Origin: Actinoplanes lobatus
Lineage (GTDB): Bacteria; Actinomycetota; Actinomycetes; Mycobacteriales; Micromonosporaceae
DNA length: 64,000 bases
Direction: 5' to 3'
Assembly: GCF_014205215.1 (NCBI RefSeq)
Contig: NZ_JACHNC010000001.1
Location: forward strand, 10,040,501 to 10,104,500
Part shown: in pieces, positions 17,414 to 26,515 of the stretch
Layout of the letters: the number at the start of each line of letters is the position of its first letter
How positions within the stretch are numbered: position 1 is the stretch's first letter
Notes under the pieces: model-generated
What the model was told of the DNA's origin: nothing
Database searches by the model: none
Seen by the model: only the letters and a program-made list of their open reading frames with translations
Translations under genes and position numbers: made by a program

Positions 17414-18681
17414 CAGGAAACCTTCATCTCGTCGATCGGGTCCACGACCCGGATGCCGCGCGGTGACACCACGAAGCAGCGCAGCCGGCCGGGGCGGGCG
17501 TGGCGCGGCACGGTGAACGGGACCTCCCACGGGGTGCCGGCCTCGAACCTGAGGCCGGTGAAGTGCAGCAGCGTCTCGCCGGCGTCCGGCCGGGCCGGCA
17601 GGGCGTTGCCGGGCATCACGACCAGCCGCAGCTCGACGCCCTCGCAGGTGCGGTCGACGGTGACGCGCAGCATCCGGCGGCCGCGGCTGAGCGGCCCGCC
17701 CACCTTGGGCAGCCGGTACGTCAGCGTGCCGCCCACCCCCTCGACGGTCACCGACCGTGGCGCGGACAGCAGGTCGCCGTCGCGGGTGCGGGTCACCGCG
17801 CAGACCGTGATCCGGCCGCCACCGGCCCCGGCCGGGATCCGGCAGCCCTGTTCGGCGACCTCGCCGCGGGTCATCCGCCGCCGCTGGACCGGCCCGTCGG
17901 CGGGGGTGAAGGTGATGTCGACCAGGTTGATCGACGGCGGCCAGATCCACGACAGGACCACTTCGGACCCGGTACGCCGGGCGCGCAGTTGCTGCACCGA
18001 GTCGGCGACGCCGGCGCTGACCGGTTCGCCGACCACCCCGCCGCCCTGGTCGTCGAGGGTGAACGGGGTGTAGACGTGCGGGCCGCCGGGGACCCGGACC
18101 GCGATCTGCGACTCCGGCCCGACGGTGAGGCGGTCGCCGGCCAGCGGTTCCCCGAATCCGCGCAGGTCGGCGGCCCGGACCGGGGTGCCGGGCGGCCAGA
18201 CGGGCGGGACCGGGGAGCGGCGGATCGACACCCGGCCGGAGGGCGGGGTGTGCCAGGCGATGTGCGCGATGGCGCTGTCCTGGTCCTCGGCGGTGACGGT
18301 GACCCTGAGCCGCTCCACATGGGCCACCGGTTTCACCGGCTCCGGCTCTTCGTCCTCCTCGAAATCCTCCTCGAACTCCTCCGGCGCTTCCTCCTCCGGG
18401 AGGGACGTCCACCAGTCCGGGGAGTGCATCCGGTCGCCGTGGTCGCGCCGCAGGATCTCGTCACGGTCCAGCATCCGGGCGCAGACCCGGGCCGCCGCTC
18501 CGGAGCCGCCCTGGCGCTGCTCCCAGAACTCGCGCACCTTTCCCAGCCGGTCGGCGATCTCGGTGCTGGTCATCCCGGGTTCCACGCCGTAGTGGCGGGC
18601 CAGGTCGCCGGGCAGGGCGCCGACCTGGTCGCGCAGCGGGTTGACGACGTCCCGCAGGTAGGCCCTGGAATCGAAGGTCAC
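17413..18681 (-). CDS. Helical-domain / acidic linker / beta-sandwich protein
   Basis: The 422-residue protein has a helical N-terminal domain (residues about 1-80), a very acidic linker (PEEEAPEEFEEDFEEDEE near 95-112) and repeated beta-strand regions resembling fibronectin type III folds through the rest. No catalytic motif is recognised. It is the first gene of the GTPase operon. The GTG start at 18681 lies inside the arm of the palindrome at 18678-18725, leaving no room for a ribosome binding site, so the mRNA is probably leaderless. It may be an adaptor or target-binding subunit for the GTPases. Confidence 0.65.
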   Translation of the reverse strand: MTFDSRAYLRDVVNPLRDQVGALPGDLARHYGVEPGMTSTEIADRLGKVREFWEQRQGGSGAAARVCARMLDRDEILRRDHGDRMHSPDWWTSLPEEEAPEEFEEDFEEDEEPEPVKPVAHVERLRVTVTAEDQDSAIAHIAWHTPPSGRVSIRRSPVPPVWPPGTPVRAADLRGFGEPLAGDRLTVGPESQIAVRVPGGPHVYTPFTLDDQGGGVVGEPVSAGVADSVQQLRARRTGSEVVLSWIWPPSINLVDITFTPADGPVQRRRMTRGEVAEQGCRIPAGAGGGRITVCAVTRTRDGDLLSAPRSVTVEGVGGTLTYRLPKVGGPLSRGRRMLRVTVDRTCEGVELRLVVMPGNALPARPDAGETLLHFTGLRFEAGTPWEVPFTVPRHARPGRLRCFVVSPRGIRVVDPIDEMKVS

Positions 18682-18725
18682 GCCGGTATCTGACGGACAG
18701 CTCTGTCCGTCAGATACCGGCGTGA
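18678..18725. promoter_or_regulatory. Perfect 23-bp-arm palindrome containing both divergent start codons
   Basis: Arms 18678-18700 and 18703-18725 are perfectly complementary around a 2-bp centre and contain the core GGTATCTGACGGACAG seen at 3713-3753. The GTG start of the minus gene (18679-18681) and the GTG start of the plus gene (18722-18724) sit at mirror positions in the two arms. The start codons are only about 40 bp apart, so this element must act as both operator and overlapping divergent promoter. Confidence 0.85.
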
Positions 18726-20161
18726 TGCTGATCCGAGCGGCTGTGGCGGCGACGCTGCTGGCGGCGACGCCCGCGCAGGCGCCACCGGCCGGGCCCGACG
18801 AGGTGTACGCGGCTCTCGGTGTGGACCGGGTGGCGTCCGACTACGTGGTGATGGTGGACGTGTCCGGGTCGATGCGCGGCGCCCGGTACCAGCAGTTGCG
18901 CCGAAGCCTGACCGGCTTCTTCGCGGCGCTGGCCCCGGAGGACCGGGTGACGCTGGTGCCGTTCGACGAGCGGGCGAAGGCGGTCACCCGGCAGGTGGGG
19001 CGGGAGCCGGGTCAGCTGGCGGCCGGGCTGCCACGGGACGCGGTGGGGGCGTACACGGACATCGGCGCGGCCCTGGAGGCGGGGGTGACGGCGCTGGCCC
19101 GGCCGGACGCTCCGCCGCTGGCCACGGTGGTGCTGCTGACCGACGGGCGGCACGATCCGGGGCCGCGCAGCGCCTACCCGCTGACCCAGGGGCACAACTG
19201 GAACCAGCTCGCCGACCGGGCCGCGAAGTTGAACAAGGTGTCGCTTCGGGCGTACGCGATCCCGCTCTCCGGCGCGACCGGCGCGACCCTGCTGCGGAAG
19301 GTGTTCCCGGGCGCCAGCGTGCTGGCGCCGACGTCGGTGGACCGGCTGACCGCGCAGCTGGCCCGGCCGAAGGCCGAGGCCCGCGCCGCGAAGGCGCGCA
19401 GTCTGCTGGCCGCCGAGGTGACCGAGCCGGTGCGGGTGACGTGGCCGGCCGAGCCGATCGGCGCGGGCCGGACCACCGTCGATGTGCGGGTAGAGAATCC
19501 GATGCCGCACGTGCCGCTGGTGCTGACCGACCTCGCGGTGACGGGCGCCGAGGTCGCTCCCGGCCCGGTCGAGCTGCCACCGGGGGCGACGGTGACGGTG
19601 CCGGTGACCGTCGACTGGGATCCCGGCCCGCGCTCCCTGGCCCCGTTGAAGACGGTGACCGAGCAGCGGGATCTCCAGCTCACCGCCCGGGTGGACTCCC
19701 CCTGGTCGGCGGTGCTGACCGGGGATCTGGGGCTGACCCTGGCCGGAGCGCCGGCGGCCGCGCCCGGCACAGCTGAGTTCTCCGCCCAGCGCGGCAGCCT
19801 GTGGTGGTGGGTGACCACGGCGGTGCTGCTGGCCGCCCTCACGGTGGTCCTCGTCCGCTGGCGGCGGGGCCGGCTGAGCCCACCGCTGACCGGGGCCGTG
19901 ACCATCCGGCGGGGCGGCGCCGAGCAGCGCGTCCTGCCGCTGTCCGGGCGCCGGGTGGTGCTCAGCGCGGACGCGACCGGCCTGCCGGGCAGCGGTGAGA
20001 TCACCGCTGCCCGGTCCGGCGTGGGCTCGTCCGACGTACGGTTGATGATCAGCTATTCACCGGACGGATCGGCGGGCAGTCGCGGTTCGGCGGCCTGCCC
20101 GCCGGGCGGCACCGTCTCGGTGGCCGGCACGTCGTTCAGCTGGGATCACCACAACAGGTAG
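18722..20161 (+). CDS. Membrane vWA domain protein
   Basis: The 479-residue protein has a signal-peptide-like N-terminus (LIRAAVAATLLAATPAQA), a vWA domain with intact MIDAS (VDVSGSM near 43-49, Thr in AYTDIG near 104, Asp in LLTDGRHD near 141), a beta-sandwich stretch (about 235-350), one transmembrane helix near residues 363-383 and a C-terminal tail of about 95 residues after RWRRGR. The vWA domain would be extracytoplasmic. GTG at 18722 is taken as start by symmetry in the palindrome; ATG at 18725 is the alternative. Its 3' end overlaps the Hsp70 gene tail-to-tail by 16 bp. Confidence 0.8.
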   Translation: MMLIRAAVAATLLAATPAQAPPAGPDEVYAALGVDRVASDYVVMVDVSGSMRGARYQQLRRSLTGFFAALAPEDRVTLVPFDERAKAVTRQVGREPGQLAAGLPRDAVGAYTDIGAALEAGVTALARPDAPPLATVVLLTDGRHDPGPRSAYPLTQGHNWNQLADRAAKLNKVSLRAYAIPLSGATGATLLRKVFPGASVLAPTSVDRLTAQLARPKAEARAAKARSLLAAEVTEPVRVTWPAEPIGAGRTTVDVRVENPMPHVPLVLTDLAVTGAEVAPGPVELPPGATVTVPVTVDWDPGPRSLAPLKTVTEQRDLQLTARVDSPWSAVLTGDLGLTLAGAPAAAPGTAEFSAQRGSLWWWVTTAVLLAALTVVLVRWRRGRLSPPLTGAVTIRRGGAEQRVLPLSGRRVVLSADATGLPGSGEITAARSGVGSSDVRLMISYSPDGSAGSRGSAACPPGGTVSVAGTSFSWDHHNR

Positions 20162-21843
20162 GCGTGGTTGCGCAGTTCCGCCTCGAGGGCCTCGGTCCGG
20201 TCCTTCTCGGTCTCCGGGGCGGCCGCCTCCAGGTCGGTGACCAGTTTCTCCAGGGTGTCGCGGTCGTCGTCGGCGACGAACGGCAGCACCTTGTCGCGGG
20301 CCTTGCGGACGACCGCCTGCGCCTCGGCGGAGATCCGCGGTTTCGGTGTCGCGCCGACGGTCATCAGGCTGTCCACGTTGCGGCGCATCAGGGGCAGCTG
20401 GGTGCGGTCCTCGGCGGCGCCGACCGCGACCTCCGTTTCGGAGAGCACGTTGCCGGTGCGCTGGTCGCGGACCAGGACGTGCAGGATGCCGTCCAGGTCG
20501 TACTCGTAGGTGACGGTGAACGAGGCGTCGGTGCGCAGCCGCTGCTCGGGCAGGTCGATGTCCCAGTCCTTGAGGACCACGTTGTCCTCGTGACCGATCG
20601 GCTTGTCCGGGTCACCCTCGATCACCTGGACGTTGACCTGCTCCTGGAAGTCCATGGCCGGCACGTACGAGTCGGTGGCCCGGGCCGGGTACTTGGTGTT
20701 GCGGCGGATCAGCACCGAGAAGGAGCCCTCCGGCGGTGACGAGTCGTTGTGCACCACGATGCCGAGGGCGTGTTCGGTGCCGACGTGGAAGTCGAGGTCG
20801 GTGACGGTGCCCTGGAGGATGCCGGAGGCGATGGCGGCGCCCTGGGCGACGGCGAGCATCGGGTTGACGCCGGTGGACGGCTCGACGCCGACGATGTCGG
20901 AGACGAACCGGCGGATCACCGGCATGTTGGAGCTGCCGCCGACCATGACCAGGTGGTCGATGCGGCCGGGGCTGTCGCGCAGGCAGATGTCGACGGGTTC
21001 GCGGGTGCGCTGGACGAGGGCGGCGACCGACTCCTCCAGCAGGGCGCGGCTGACCTGGTGGTAGCCGCCGCCCGGCAGCGGGATCCGGGTGGTGTCCTGC
21101 TGCGACAGTTCGATCTTGGCGCGTTCCAGGTCGAGCCGGAACAGGCCCTGCTTCTCGTCGTCCCAGTCGGCCGAGCCGGGGATCTGCGGCAGGACGGCGG
21201 CCCGGAAGGCGTCGTCGATGTCGAGGCCGCCGAGCCGCTGCACGCCCTTGGACGCCTGCTCGATGAAGACGCCGTCGAAGGCCTGCAGGACGGTGACGTC
21301 GAGGGTGCCGCCGCCCCAGTCGAAGACCAGGATCCGCTGGTTCTGGCCGATCGCGTGGGCGTACGCCATGGCGGCCGCGGTGGGCTCGTTGATGAGGGCG
21401 AGCACCTCCATGCCGGCCAGCCCGGCGGACAGTTTGGTGCGGAAGCGGGCCAGGCCGCGGCTGTTCGCCGGGATGGTGACGACGGCCCGGTTGAGTTTGG
21501 CGATGATGCCGGCCGCGGCGGCCTGCTGCTGGATGTGCCGGAAGAACATGGCGGCCGCCACCTCGACCTTGAGGTCCTGGTCGCCGATGGTGACCGAGTC
21601 CTCCGTGGCGAACAGCCGCTTGACCGCCTCCAGCTTGCCGGTGCGCTGGCGTTTGGCGGCCCAGCCGAACACCGGGTCGCCGCCCTCGAAGCCGATGACC
21701 GATGGCAGCACCCGGTCGAATTCGAGGTTCGCCCACTCCAGCGGCAGGCCGGGGTCGAGCGGCACGGCCTCGACCCCGTTCGCCGTGGTACGGGCGAGAA
21801 CGCTGTTGGTGGTGCCGAAGTCGATCCCGAAAGCGTCGCTCAT
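20146..21843 (-). CDS. Hsp70-family (DnaK-like) chaperone, divergent
   Basis: The 565-residue protein has the Hsp70 signature GIDFGTTNSV at its N-terminus, the FDWGGGTLDV phosphate-binding motif near 195, NEPTAAAMAY near 172 and VMVGGSSNMP near 310, so the ATPase domain is intact. The substrate-binding part is shorter than in DnaK (usual length about 610-640) and lacks an extended C-terminal lid tail. It is the final gene of a seven-gene minus-strand operon that also encodes a J-like and a coiled-coil protein, so it is a dedicated chaperone of this system rather than the housekeeping DnaK. The ATG overlaps the previous stop as ATGA. Confidence 0.9.
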   Translation of the reverse strand: MSDAFGIDFGTTNSVLARTTANGVEAVPLDPGLPLEWANLEFDRVLPSVIGFEGGDPVFGWAAKRQRTGKLEAVKRLFATEDSVTIGDQDLKVEVAAAMFFRHIQQQAAAAGIIAKLNRAVVTIPANSRGLARFRTKLSAGLAGMEVLALINEPTAAAMAYAHAIGQNQRILVFDWGGGTLDVTVLQAFDGVFIEQASKGVQRLGGLDIDDAFRAAVLPQIPGSADWDDEKQGLFRLDLERAKIELSQQDTTRIPLPGGGYHQVSRALLEESVAALVQRTREPVDICLRDSPGRIDHLVMVGGSSNMPVIRRFVSDIVGVEPSTGVNPMLAVAQGAAIASGILQGTVTDLDFHVGTEHALGIVVHNDSSPPEGSFSVLIRRNTKYPARATDSYVPAMDFQEQVNVQVIEGDPDKPIGHEDNVVLKDWDIDLPEQRLRTDASFTVTYEYDLDGILHVLVRDQRTGNVLSETEVAVGAAEDRTQLPLMRRNVDSLMTVGATPKPRISAEAQAVVRKARDKVLPFVADDDRDTLEKLVTDLEAAAPETEKDRTEALEAELRNHAYLLW

Positions 21844-22349
21844 TCTGTTTCTTCCTCCCCCTCATCCTGTGGAGACCGGTGCCCCTCGTCCTGTGGAGAC
21901 CGGTGCCCCACGTACTTGGCGACGCCGAGCCGCACCGTGCGGCCGGTCGCCCGGTCCACGTAGGCGGCCTCGATCACCTCGGGGCGGCCGCTGTCGCGGT
22001 CGCCGACGAACTTGAAGTAGCGGGTGGATTCAGGGTCGTCGGCGTCGTCAACCTTCTCCAGGCCGGCCTGGTCCAGACAGCGGCCGAGCAGCTCGGCGAG
22101 GTCCTCGGCGGCGGCGCCGTGTGCGACGGCGGCGTCGATCTGGGCCAGCTGCGACAGGTGGCTGGTCCGGTTCTGTACGGCGGCGACGACCTGTTTGCGC
22201 AGTCCCTCGTACGCCTCGGCGGCCGCGGCCGTACTCGGTTCGCGGACCAGGGTGACGGTCTCGATCCGCTCGACCCGGCGGTCGATCTGGTCGATGAGCT
22301 TGGCTATCTTCTCGATGGCCTCGAACTGCTGCTGTCTCCTGCCGAACAC
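21840..22349 (-). CDS. Coiled-coil protein, possible GrpE-like Hsp70 partner
   Basis: The 169-residue protein starts at GTG 22349 behind GAAGGGAAG. Residues about 5-60 form a heptad-rich helix (FEAIEKIAKLIDQIDRRVERIE), followed by a helical stretch and a small C-terminal beta region. Position directly before Hsp70 and the long helix suggest a nucleotide-exchange factor, but GrpE sequence motifs are not clear. The C-terminus contains an exact 8-residue tandem repeat GHRSPQDE (24-bp DNA repeat at 21862-21909) just before the acidic end, an indel-prone stretch. Confidence 0.65.
   Translation of the reverse strand: MFGRRQQQFEAIEKIAKLIDQIDRRVERIETVTLVREPSTAAAAEAYEGLRKQVVAAVQNRTSHLSQLAQIDAAVAHGAAAEDLAELLGRCLDQAGLEKVDDADDPESTRYFKFVGDRDSGRPEVIEAAYVDRATGRTVRLGVAKYVGHRSPQDEGHRSPQDEGEEETE
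21862..21909. repeat. Two 24-bp tandem repeats in the coiled-coil gene 3' end
   Basis: Two adjacent 24-bp units (21862-21885 and 21886-21909) differ at one base and encode two copies of an 8-residue unit. The number of units is likely to vary between strains. Confidence 0.85.
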
Positions 22350-22372
22350 GGTCTTCCCTTCGGATGCGGTGG

Positions 22373-22765
22373 TCAGGGTGCCGGGATCGCGGTCCGGCCG
22401 GCCCGGTCGAGGACGAGGTGGCGCAGGTGTTCGCGGGCGGCGGCCCGCTGCACGGCGTCGAGGCCGGGGCCGCTGTCGCCGCTGCGGCGGGCCATCGGCC
22501 GGGGCCTGGGCGCGAACTCGCCCGGTCCGCTGGGGGCGAGCACCGCCGGGTCGTGCGGGATCCGGTAGAGCCACAGCACCGTGTCCGGCTCCTTGATGGC
22601 CTCGTCGATCTGGTTGAGCGCCCAGGTCAGTTCGGTCATCCGGTCGCGGCCCTCGGCGCCGAGGCGGCGCAGCGGGCGGGCCCGGCGGGCGAAGGCGAGG
22701 TTGGCCTCCTCACGGCCGGCGCCGAACGGGATGCCGAGGATGACGTACGGGTTGCGGTCGGCCAT
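22373..22765 (-). CDS. Degenerate J-domain protein
   Basis: The 130-residue protein begins ADRNPYVILGIPFGAGREEA, the typical entry to a J domain, and continues with the second and third J helices (LAFARRARPL, MTELTWALNQIDEAI). The HPD tripeptide that stimulates Hsp70 is missing; the loop reads RRLGAEGRD. It therefore probably binds the system but may not activate ATPase in the usual way. The remainder is a low-complexity Pro/Arg linker plus a C-terminal helix. Its ATG overlaps the previous stop as TGATG and it lies 23 bp before the coiled-coil gene. Confidence 0.7.
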   Translation of the reverse strand: MADRNPYVILGIPFGAGREEANLAFARRARPLRRLGAEGRDRMTELTWALNQIDEAIKEPDTVLWLYRIPHDPAVLAPSGPGEFAPRPRPMARRSGDSGPGLDAVQRAAAREHLRHLVLDRAGRTAIPAP

Positions 22766-25398
22766 CAGAAGTCCCCCCGGAGCGTGTCGATCTGTCCGGC
22801 GAGCGCGTCCGCCTGGCCGCGCAGCATGTCCGGGATCTCGTTCATCGGGCCGTCCAGCGGGAACTGGACGAGAAGTACCTGGTAGGCGCGCATCCGGTCG
22901 ACGATCGTCTGCATGTGGTCGAGGAGCTCCAGCTGGATGCGGGACAGCGACCAGTCGTTGCTGCGGTCCCAGCTGCGGCGTTCGACGAGTTCGTTGTACT
23001 GGTCGCCGAGGTTGTCGACGGCGCGGGACATGGCGTTGCCGAGGGCGAACGCGGCGACGCCCAGACAGCGGCCCAGTTCCTCGGCGAGGGCCTCGCGGAC
23101 CGGCTCGGGGAACTCGTCGCGGGTACGCAGGAACTCGTACGCCGGCTCGAACAGGAACCGTTTCTCCGACTCCGGCCGCAGGTCCTGGTCGTCGCCGAGG
23201 CCCATGGCCAGGTGGCCGCCGGCCTGCATGGACAGGATCAGCCGTGCGCGGGGTTCCAGGACGCCGCCGTCGAGCAGGAGCTCGATCACCCCGGCCAGGC
23301 CGGCCGCCTCGCCGAAGTCGCGGTGCACCAGGTCGAGCAGCAGGTCGGCGAACCAGTCCCGCTCGCGGGCCTGCCACTCCGGGCGGGGGTCGCGCCGCCA
23401 GATCTGCGACAACACCTCGGCCAGGTCGGCGAACGTCTCCGGCCGGTGCTCCTCCAGGATCCGGCAGCGGGTCTGGAAGTAGCGCACCATGTCGGCCTGG
23501 TTCCAGCCGGTGGCGCGGATCGCGGGGGTGGCGGCCACCCAGGACGCGTCGTTGTTGGCGCTGAACTTGACCAGGTCCAGGAAGAAGTCGTCGTCGTCGA
23601 TCTGGTCGGCGAGCCGGCCGTGCACCAGGGCGGCCAGCTCCGGCGGGTACTCGGTGACCGCGTCGTCACCGATCCACAACCCCAGCGCCTTGATCAGTGC
23701 GCCGTTGCGCAGCCGCTGGTCGGGGGCCTCACGGGCCAGCCGGACCAGCGGTGCCTCCGCGGCCGCGGAACCCTGCTCGGCGGCGATCACCGAGGCGTTC
23801 AGGGTGAGACCGGCACGGAACCTGGCGGCCGGTCCGGTGTCGAGGGCGGCGAGCGCGCCGTCGTGGTCGCCGAGCTGCCATTTGGCGTACGCCACGAGGC
23901 TCGCGACCTCGTCGGCGAGCGGCCCGCCGCGGGTGGCCCGGCCGATCGCGCGGGCCAGCCGGACGGTTCCCTCCCAGTCGCCGTCGTAGACCAGGCGGGT
24001 GAGGCGGCACAGCCCGTACCAGGCGGCGAAGTCGGGGTGGGCGGTGCTGACGTGCTCGGGGACGGTGATCCGGCCCTGGAGGGCGGCGTCGCGCAGCAGG
24101 GGCCAGGCGGACCGGTCGGCGGCGAGCTGTTCCGGGACCTCGCCGCCGCCGTCGATCAGGTCGACGAGGGCACGGGTCTCCGGCCACAGCTCGTCGGCGT
24201 GGCCGCGGTCGCGGTCCCGGACGAAGGCGAGCAGCGCCCGGTAGTGGCCGACGGCGGGGTCGGTGCCGTCGAGGGCGTCGAGGGCCTCGGTGTCGCGGGC
24301 CAGGTAGTGGCGGCGGGCCTGTTCGGCGGTGAACCCGGCGGCGGCCAGCTCGTCCGGGGTGACCCGGCCCGGGTGCAGCCGGCATCGCAGGTAGGCGCCG
24401 CGGGCGGTGCCGTCGGCGTCGACCTTGGTCAGGGCGTGGGCGTCGACCAGGTCGTCGAGCAGCGCCTCGGGTAGCTCGGTGAGCAGTCCGGCGTACTGGT
24501 CGAGGTTGGTTCCGTTGAGGCCGGCAAAGTAGGCGTCGAGGGCCCGGGTGTTCGGGCCGGCATGCGGCTCGATCGGGATGCGGCGGCGGTCCCGGATCCG
24601 CTCGGCGGCGGCCACCGCCTTCGGGACTCCGCTGGTGGCGGCGTAGGCGACGGTCACCTGGACCAGATCGTCGGCGTCCTGGTCGAGCAGGTGGCGCAGG
24701 GCGCGGGCGTCCGGGTCGGTGTCCTCGAACGGGGCGAGCTGGGCGGCGGCCTGCGCGGCCAGGCCGGTGTCGGCGAGCAGCCCGGCGGTGTGCGACAGCA
24801 GCAGCGGGATCCGGACCGCGTACCGGCCGACGGGCAGTTTGGCGAGCCAGGCCATCATCTGGCCGAGGTCGCCGCGCAGCGCCGCCTGGCGGGCCTGGTA
24901 CCAGCAGAGTTCGGTCTCGGTGAGCTTGGCCTGCGGCAGCCAGAACTGCCGGCCGAGTGCGATGGCGTCCGCCGCGGCGGCCCGGCGGCGGCCCAGGTCG
25001 CGGCCGGCGAGGTCGTCGGCGTACGTCTTGAGGCGGGCGTCGTTCCAGGACGCCTTGACCGCGCCGGCGCCGGCCGCGTGGGAGGCCGCCCAGAGCCGGC
25101 CGGCCTCGCCGATGACCGCCGGTCCGGGCACGTCGACGTGGCGCATCCGGGCGAACTCGGCGGCGCCGACGCTGTTCGGCTGGTCACCCTTGCCGAGCAC
25201 GGACAGCGTGTCGCCGGTCGCGGCCACGACGATCCCGGTACGGGTGAGGAACAGTCCGGGGAGCACCACCACCTGTCCGATGCGGGCGTCCCCGGCCGCC
25301 GGGGCGGTCAGGTCGGTGCCGCATTCGGCGCAGTTCCCGGCGCCGTCACCGGCGGTCGTCCCGCAGGCACGGCACCACCTGCCCGGGTCATCTGCCAT
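22765..25398 (-). CDS. Zinc-ribbon protein with long helical-repeat body
   Basis: The 877-residue protein opens with a rubredoxin-like zinc ribbon (WCRACG and CAECG, residues about 8-29), then a short beta segment and about 750 residues of helical repeats rich in Ala, Leu and Asp, like TPR/HEAT-type scaffolds. No enzymatic motif is seen. It lies between a kinase (11-bp overlap at its start) and the J-like protein, so it is likely a scaffold or kinase substrate linking signalling to the Hsp70. The function is not recognised. Confidence 0.65.
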   Translation of the reverse strand: MADDPGRWCRACGTTAGDGAGNCAECGTDLTAPAAGDARIGQVVVLPGLFLTRTGIVVAATGDTLSVLGKGDQPNSVGAAEFARMRHVDVPGPAVIGEAGRLWAASHAAGAGAVKASWNDARLKTYADDLAGRDLGRRRAAAADAIALGRQFWLPQAKLTETELCWYQARQAALRGDLGQMMAWLAKLPVGRYAVRIPLLLSHTAGLLADTGLAAQAAAQLAPFEDTDPDARALRHLLDQDADDLVQVTVAYAATSGVPKAVAAAERIRDRRRIPIEPHAGPNTRALDAYFAGLNGTNLDQYAGLLTELPEALLDDLVDAHALTKVDADGTARGAYLRCRLHPGRVTPDELAAAGFTAEQARRHYLARDTEALDALDGTDPAVGHYRALLAFVRDRDRGHADELWPETRALVDLIDGGGEVPEQLAADRSAWPLLRDAALQGRITVPEHVSTAHPDFAAWYGLCRLTRLVYDGDWEGTVRLARAIGRATRGGPLADEVASLVAYAKWQLGDHDGALAALDTGPAARFRAGLTLNASVIAAEQGSAAAEAPLVRLAREAPDQRLRNGALIKALGLWIGDDAVTEYPPELAALVHGRLADQIDDDDFFLDLVKFSANNDASWVAATPAIRATGWNQADMVRYFQTRCRILEEHRPETFADLAEVLSQIWRRDPRPEWQARERDWFADLLLDLVHRDFGEAAGLAGVIELLLDGGVLEPRARLILSMQAGGHLAMGLGDDQDLRPESEKRFLFEPAYEFLRTRDEFPEPVREALAEELGRCLGVAAFALGNAMSRAVDNLGDQYNELVERRSWDRSNDWSLSRIQLELLDHMQTIVDRMRAYQVLLVQFPLDGPMNEIPDMLRGQADALAGQIDTLRGDF

Positions 25399-26515
25399 CG
25401 CGTACCCACCCCCGGCCCTCGACGAAGACGAACGATCCGGCCCGTTTGCCGTTCTCGATCGGACCGGTGCCGGTCTTCGGCGGGTCCGGCGGGCGTGGCT
25501 TCGGGACCTGTGGCTGTTGCTGTGGTCGTGGTTTCGGCGCGGGCGGTCCGCCGGGCCGCATCGACTCGTACAGCTCGCGGGCGGCGGGCCGGTCGTCCGG
25601 TGCGGCGCCGATCGCGCGTTCCAGCAGTTCGGCGGCGGGTTTCCCCCAGGCCCGGCGGAAGATCCGCAGGGCGGCGTCCGGCTTCCGGTTGACCGCCTTG
25701 CCGCGGCCGTTGTCGACCACCCGGACCAGCATCAGGGCGAGCTTGTAGACGTCGGTGGCCCGGTTCTGCACGGTGGTCCGCGGCAGCAGCGTGTTGATCG
25801 ACTTCTGGTCGCCGCGTTTGCGGGCGGCGCGCAGCTGCGAGGCGGCGAGCAGCGCCTCGGGCGGTTCCCAGTGCGGGGTCTGCGGCTGGCCGCCGAAGGC
25901 GCCGCGGCTGCCCTCGACGCGGGCCGCGTCCGCGTCGATGATCATCACCTGGGGCCGGGGGCCGCTCACGTCGTAGACCATGTTGCGGCCGGAGATGTCG
26001 CCGAGCACCACGTTGCGGTGGTGGGTGAGGGCGCACACCCGGGCGATCTGCACGGCGACCGCGCGGCGCTGCTCTCCGCTGGTGGCGGGCAGGCCGATGC
26101 GGGCCATGTCCTTGGTGTCGCCGAACAGCATGTCGACCTCGCGGGGCACCCGCCGCCGCTGCCCGGAGCGGGTGTGCAGGTCCTGGAAGTAGGCGGCCGG
26201 GATGAGCGGCAGGAGGATGCCGCACGCCTCGTCGCCGTCGACGACGACCCGCAACGGCCAGGTGACCAGCCTGTCCCAGGCGGCGCGCTGCTGGTCGGTC
26301 ATGGCGAGCCGCCGCCGGACCAGGTCGAGCAGGCCCCGCTTGAGCGCGGGGCCGGCGATCGTCCTGGTCCGGTCCTTGTACTCCTTGTAGACCAACGGCG
26401 GGTGGCCGGGCAACTGGAAGCCGGGCAGCCGGTAGATCACCGCGGTGCCGCCCTTGCCCAGGTGGTCGAGCCGCCCGAGCACCCCCTTGCCGACCGTCTC
26501 CGGATCAGTGGTCAT
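25388..26515 (-). CDS. Protein kinase-like protein
   Basis: The 375-residue protein carries a kinase fold with a Gly-rich loop (LGKGGTAVIY near 18-27), the Lys in VYKEYKD, a catalytic loop GDISGRNMVYD near 170 in which HRD is replaced by LGD but the Asp and Asn are kept, and IIDADA in place of DFG. The C-terminal 70 residues are Pro-rich with a short conserved end (GSFVFVEGRGWVRDG). The ATG at 26515 overlaps the phosphatase stop as ATGA. With the phosphatase and vWA protein it forms the kinase/phosphatase/vWA triad known from tellurite-type and conflict systems. Confidence 0.8.
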   Translation of the reverse strand: MTTDPETVGKGVLGRLDHLGKGGTAVIYRLPGFQLPGHPPLVYKEYKDRTRTIAGPALKRGLLDLVRRRLAMTDQQRAAWDRLVTWPLRVVVDGDEACGILLPLIPAAYFQDLHTRSGQRRRVPREVDMLFGDTKDMARIGLPATSGEQRRAVAVQIARVCALTHHRNVVLGDISGRNMVYDVSGPRPQVMIIDADAARVEGSRGAFGGQPQTPHWEPPEALLAASQLRAARKRGDQKSINTLLPRTTVQNRATDVYKLALMLVRVVDNGRGKAVNRKPDAALRIFRRAWGKPAAELLERAIGAAPDDRPAARELYESMRPGGPPAPKPRPQQQPQVPKPRPPDPPKTGTGPIENGKRAGSFVFVEGRGWVRDGR

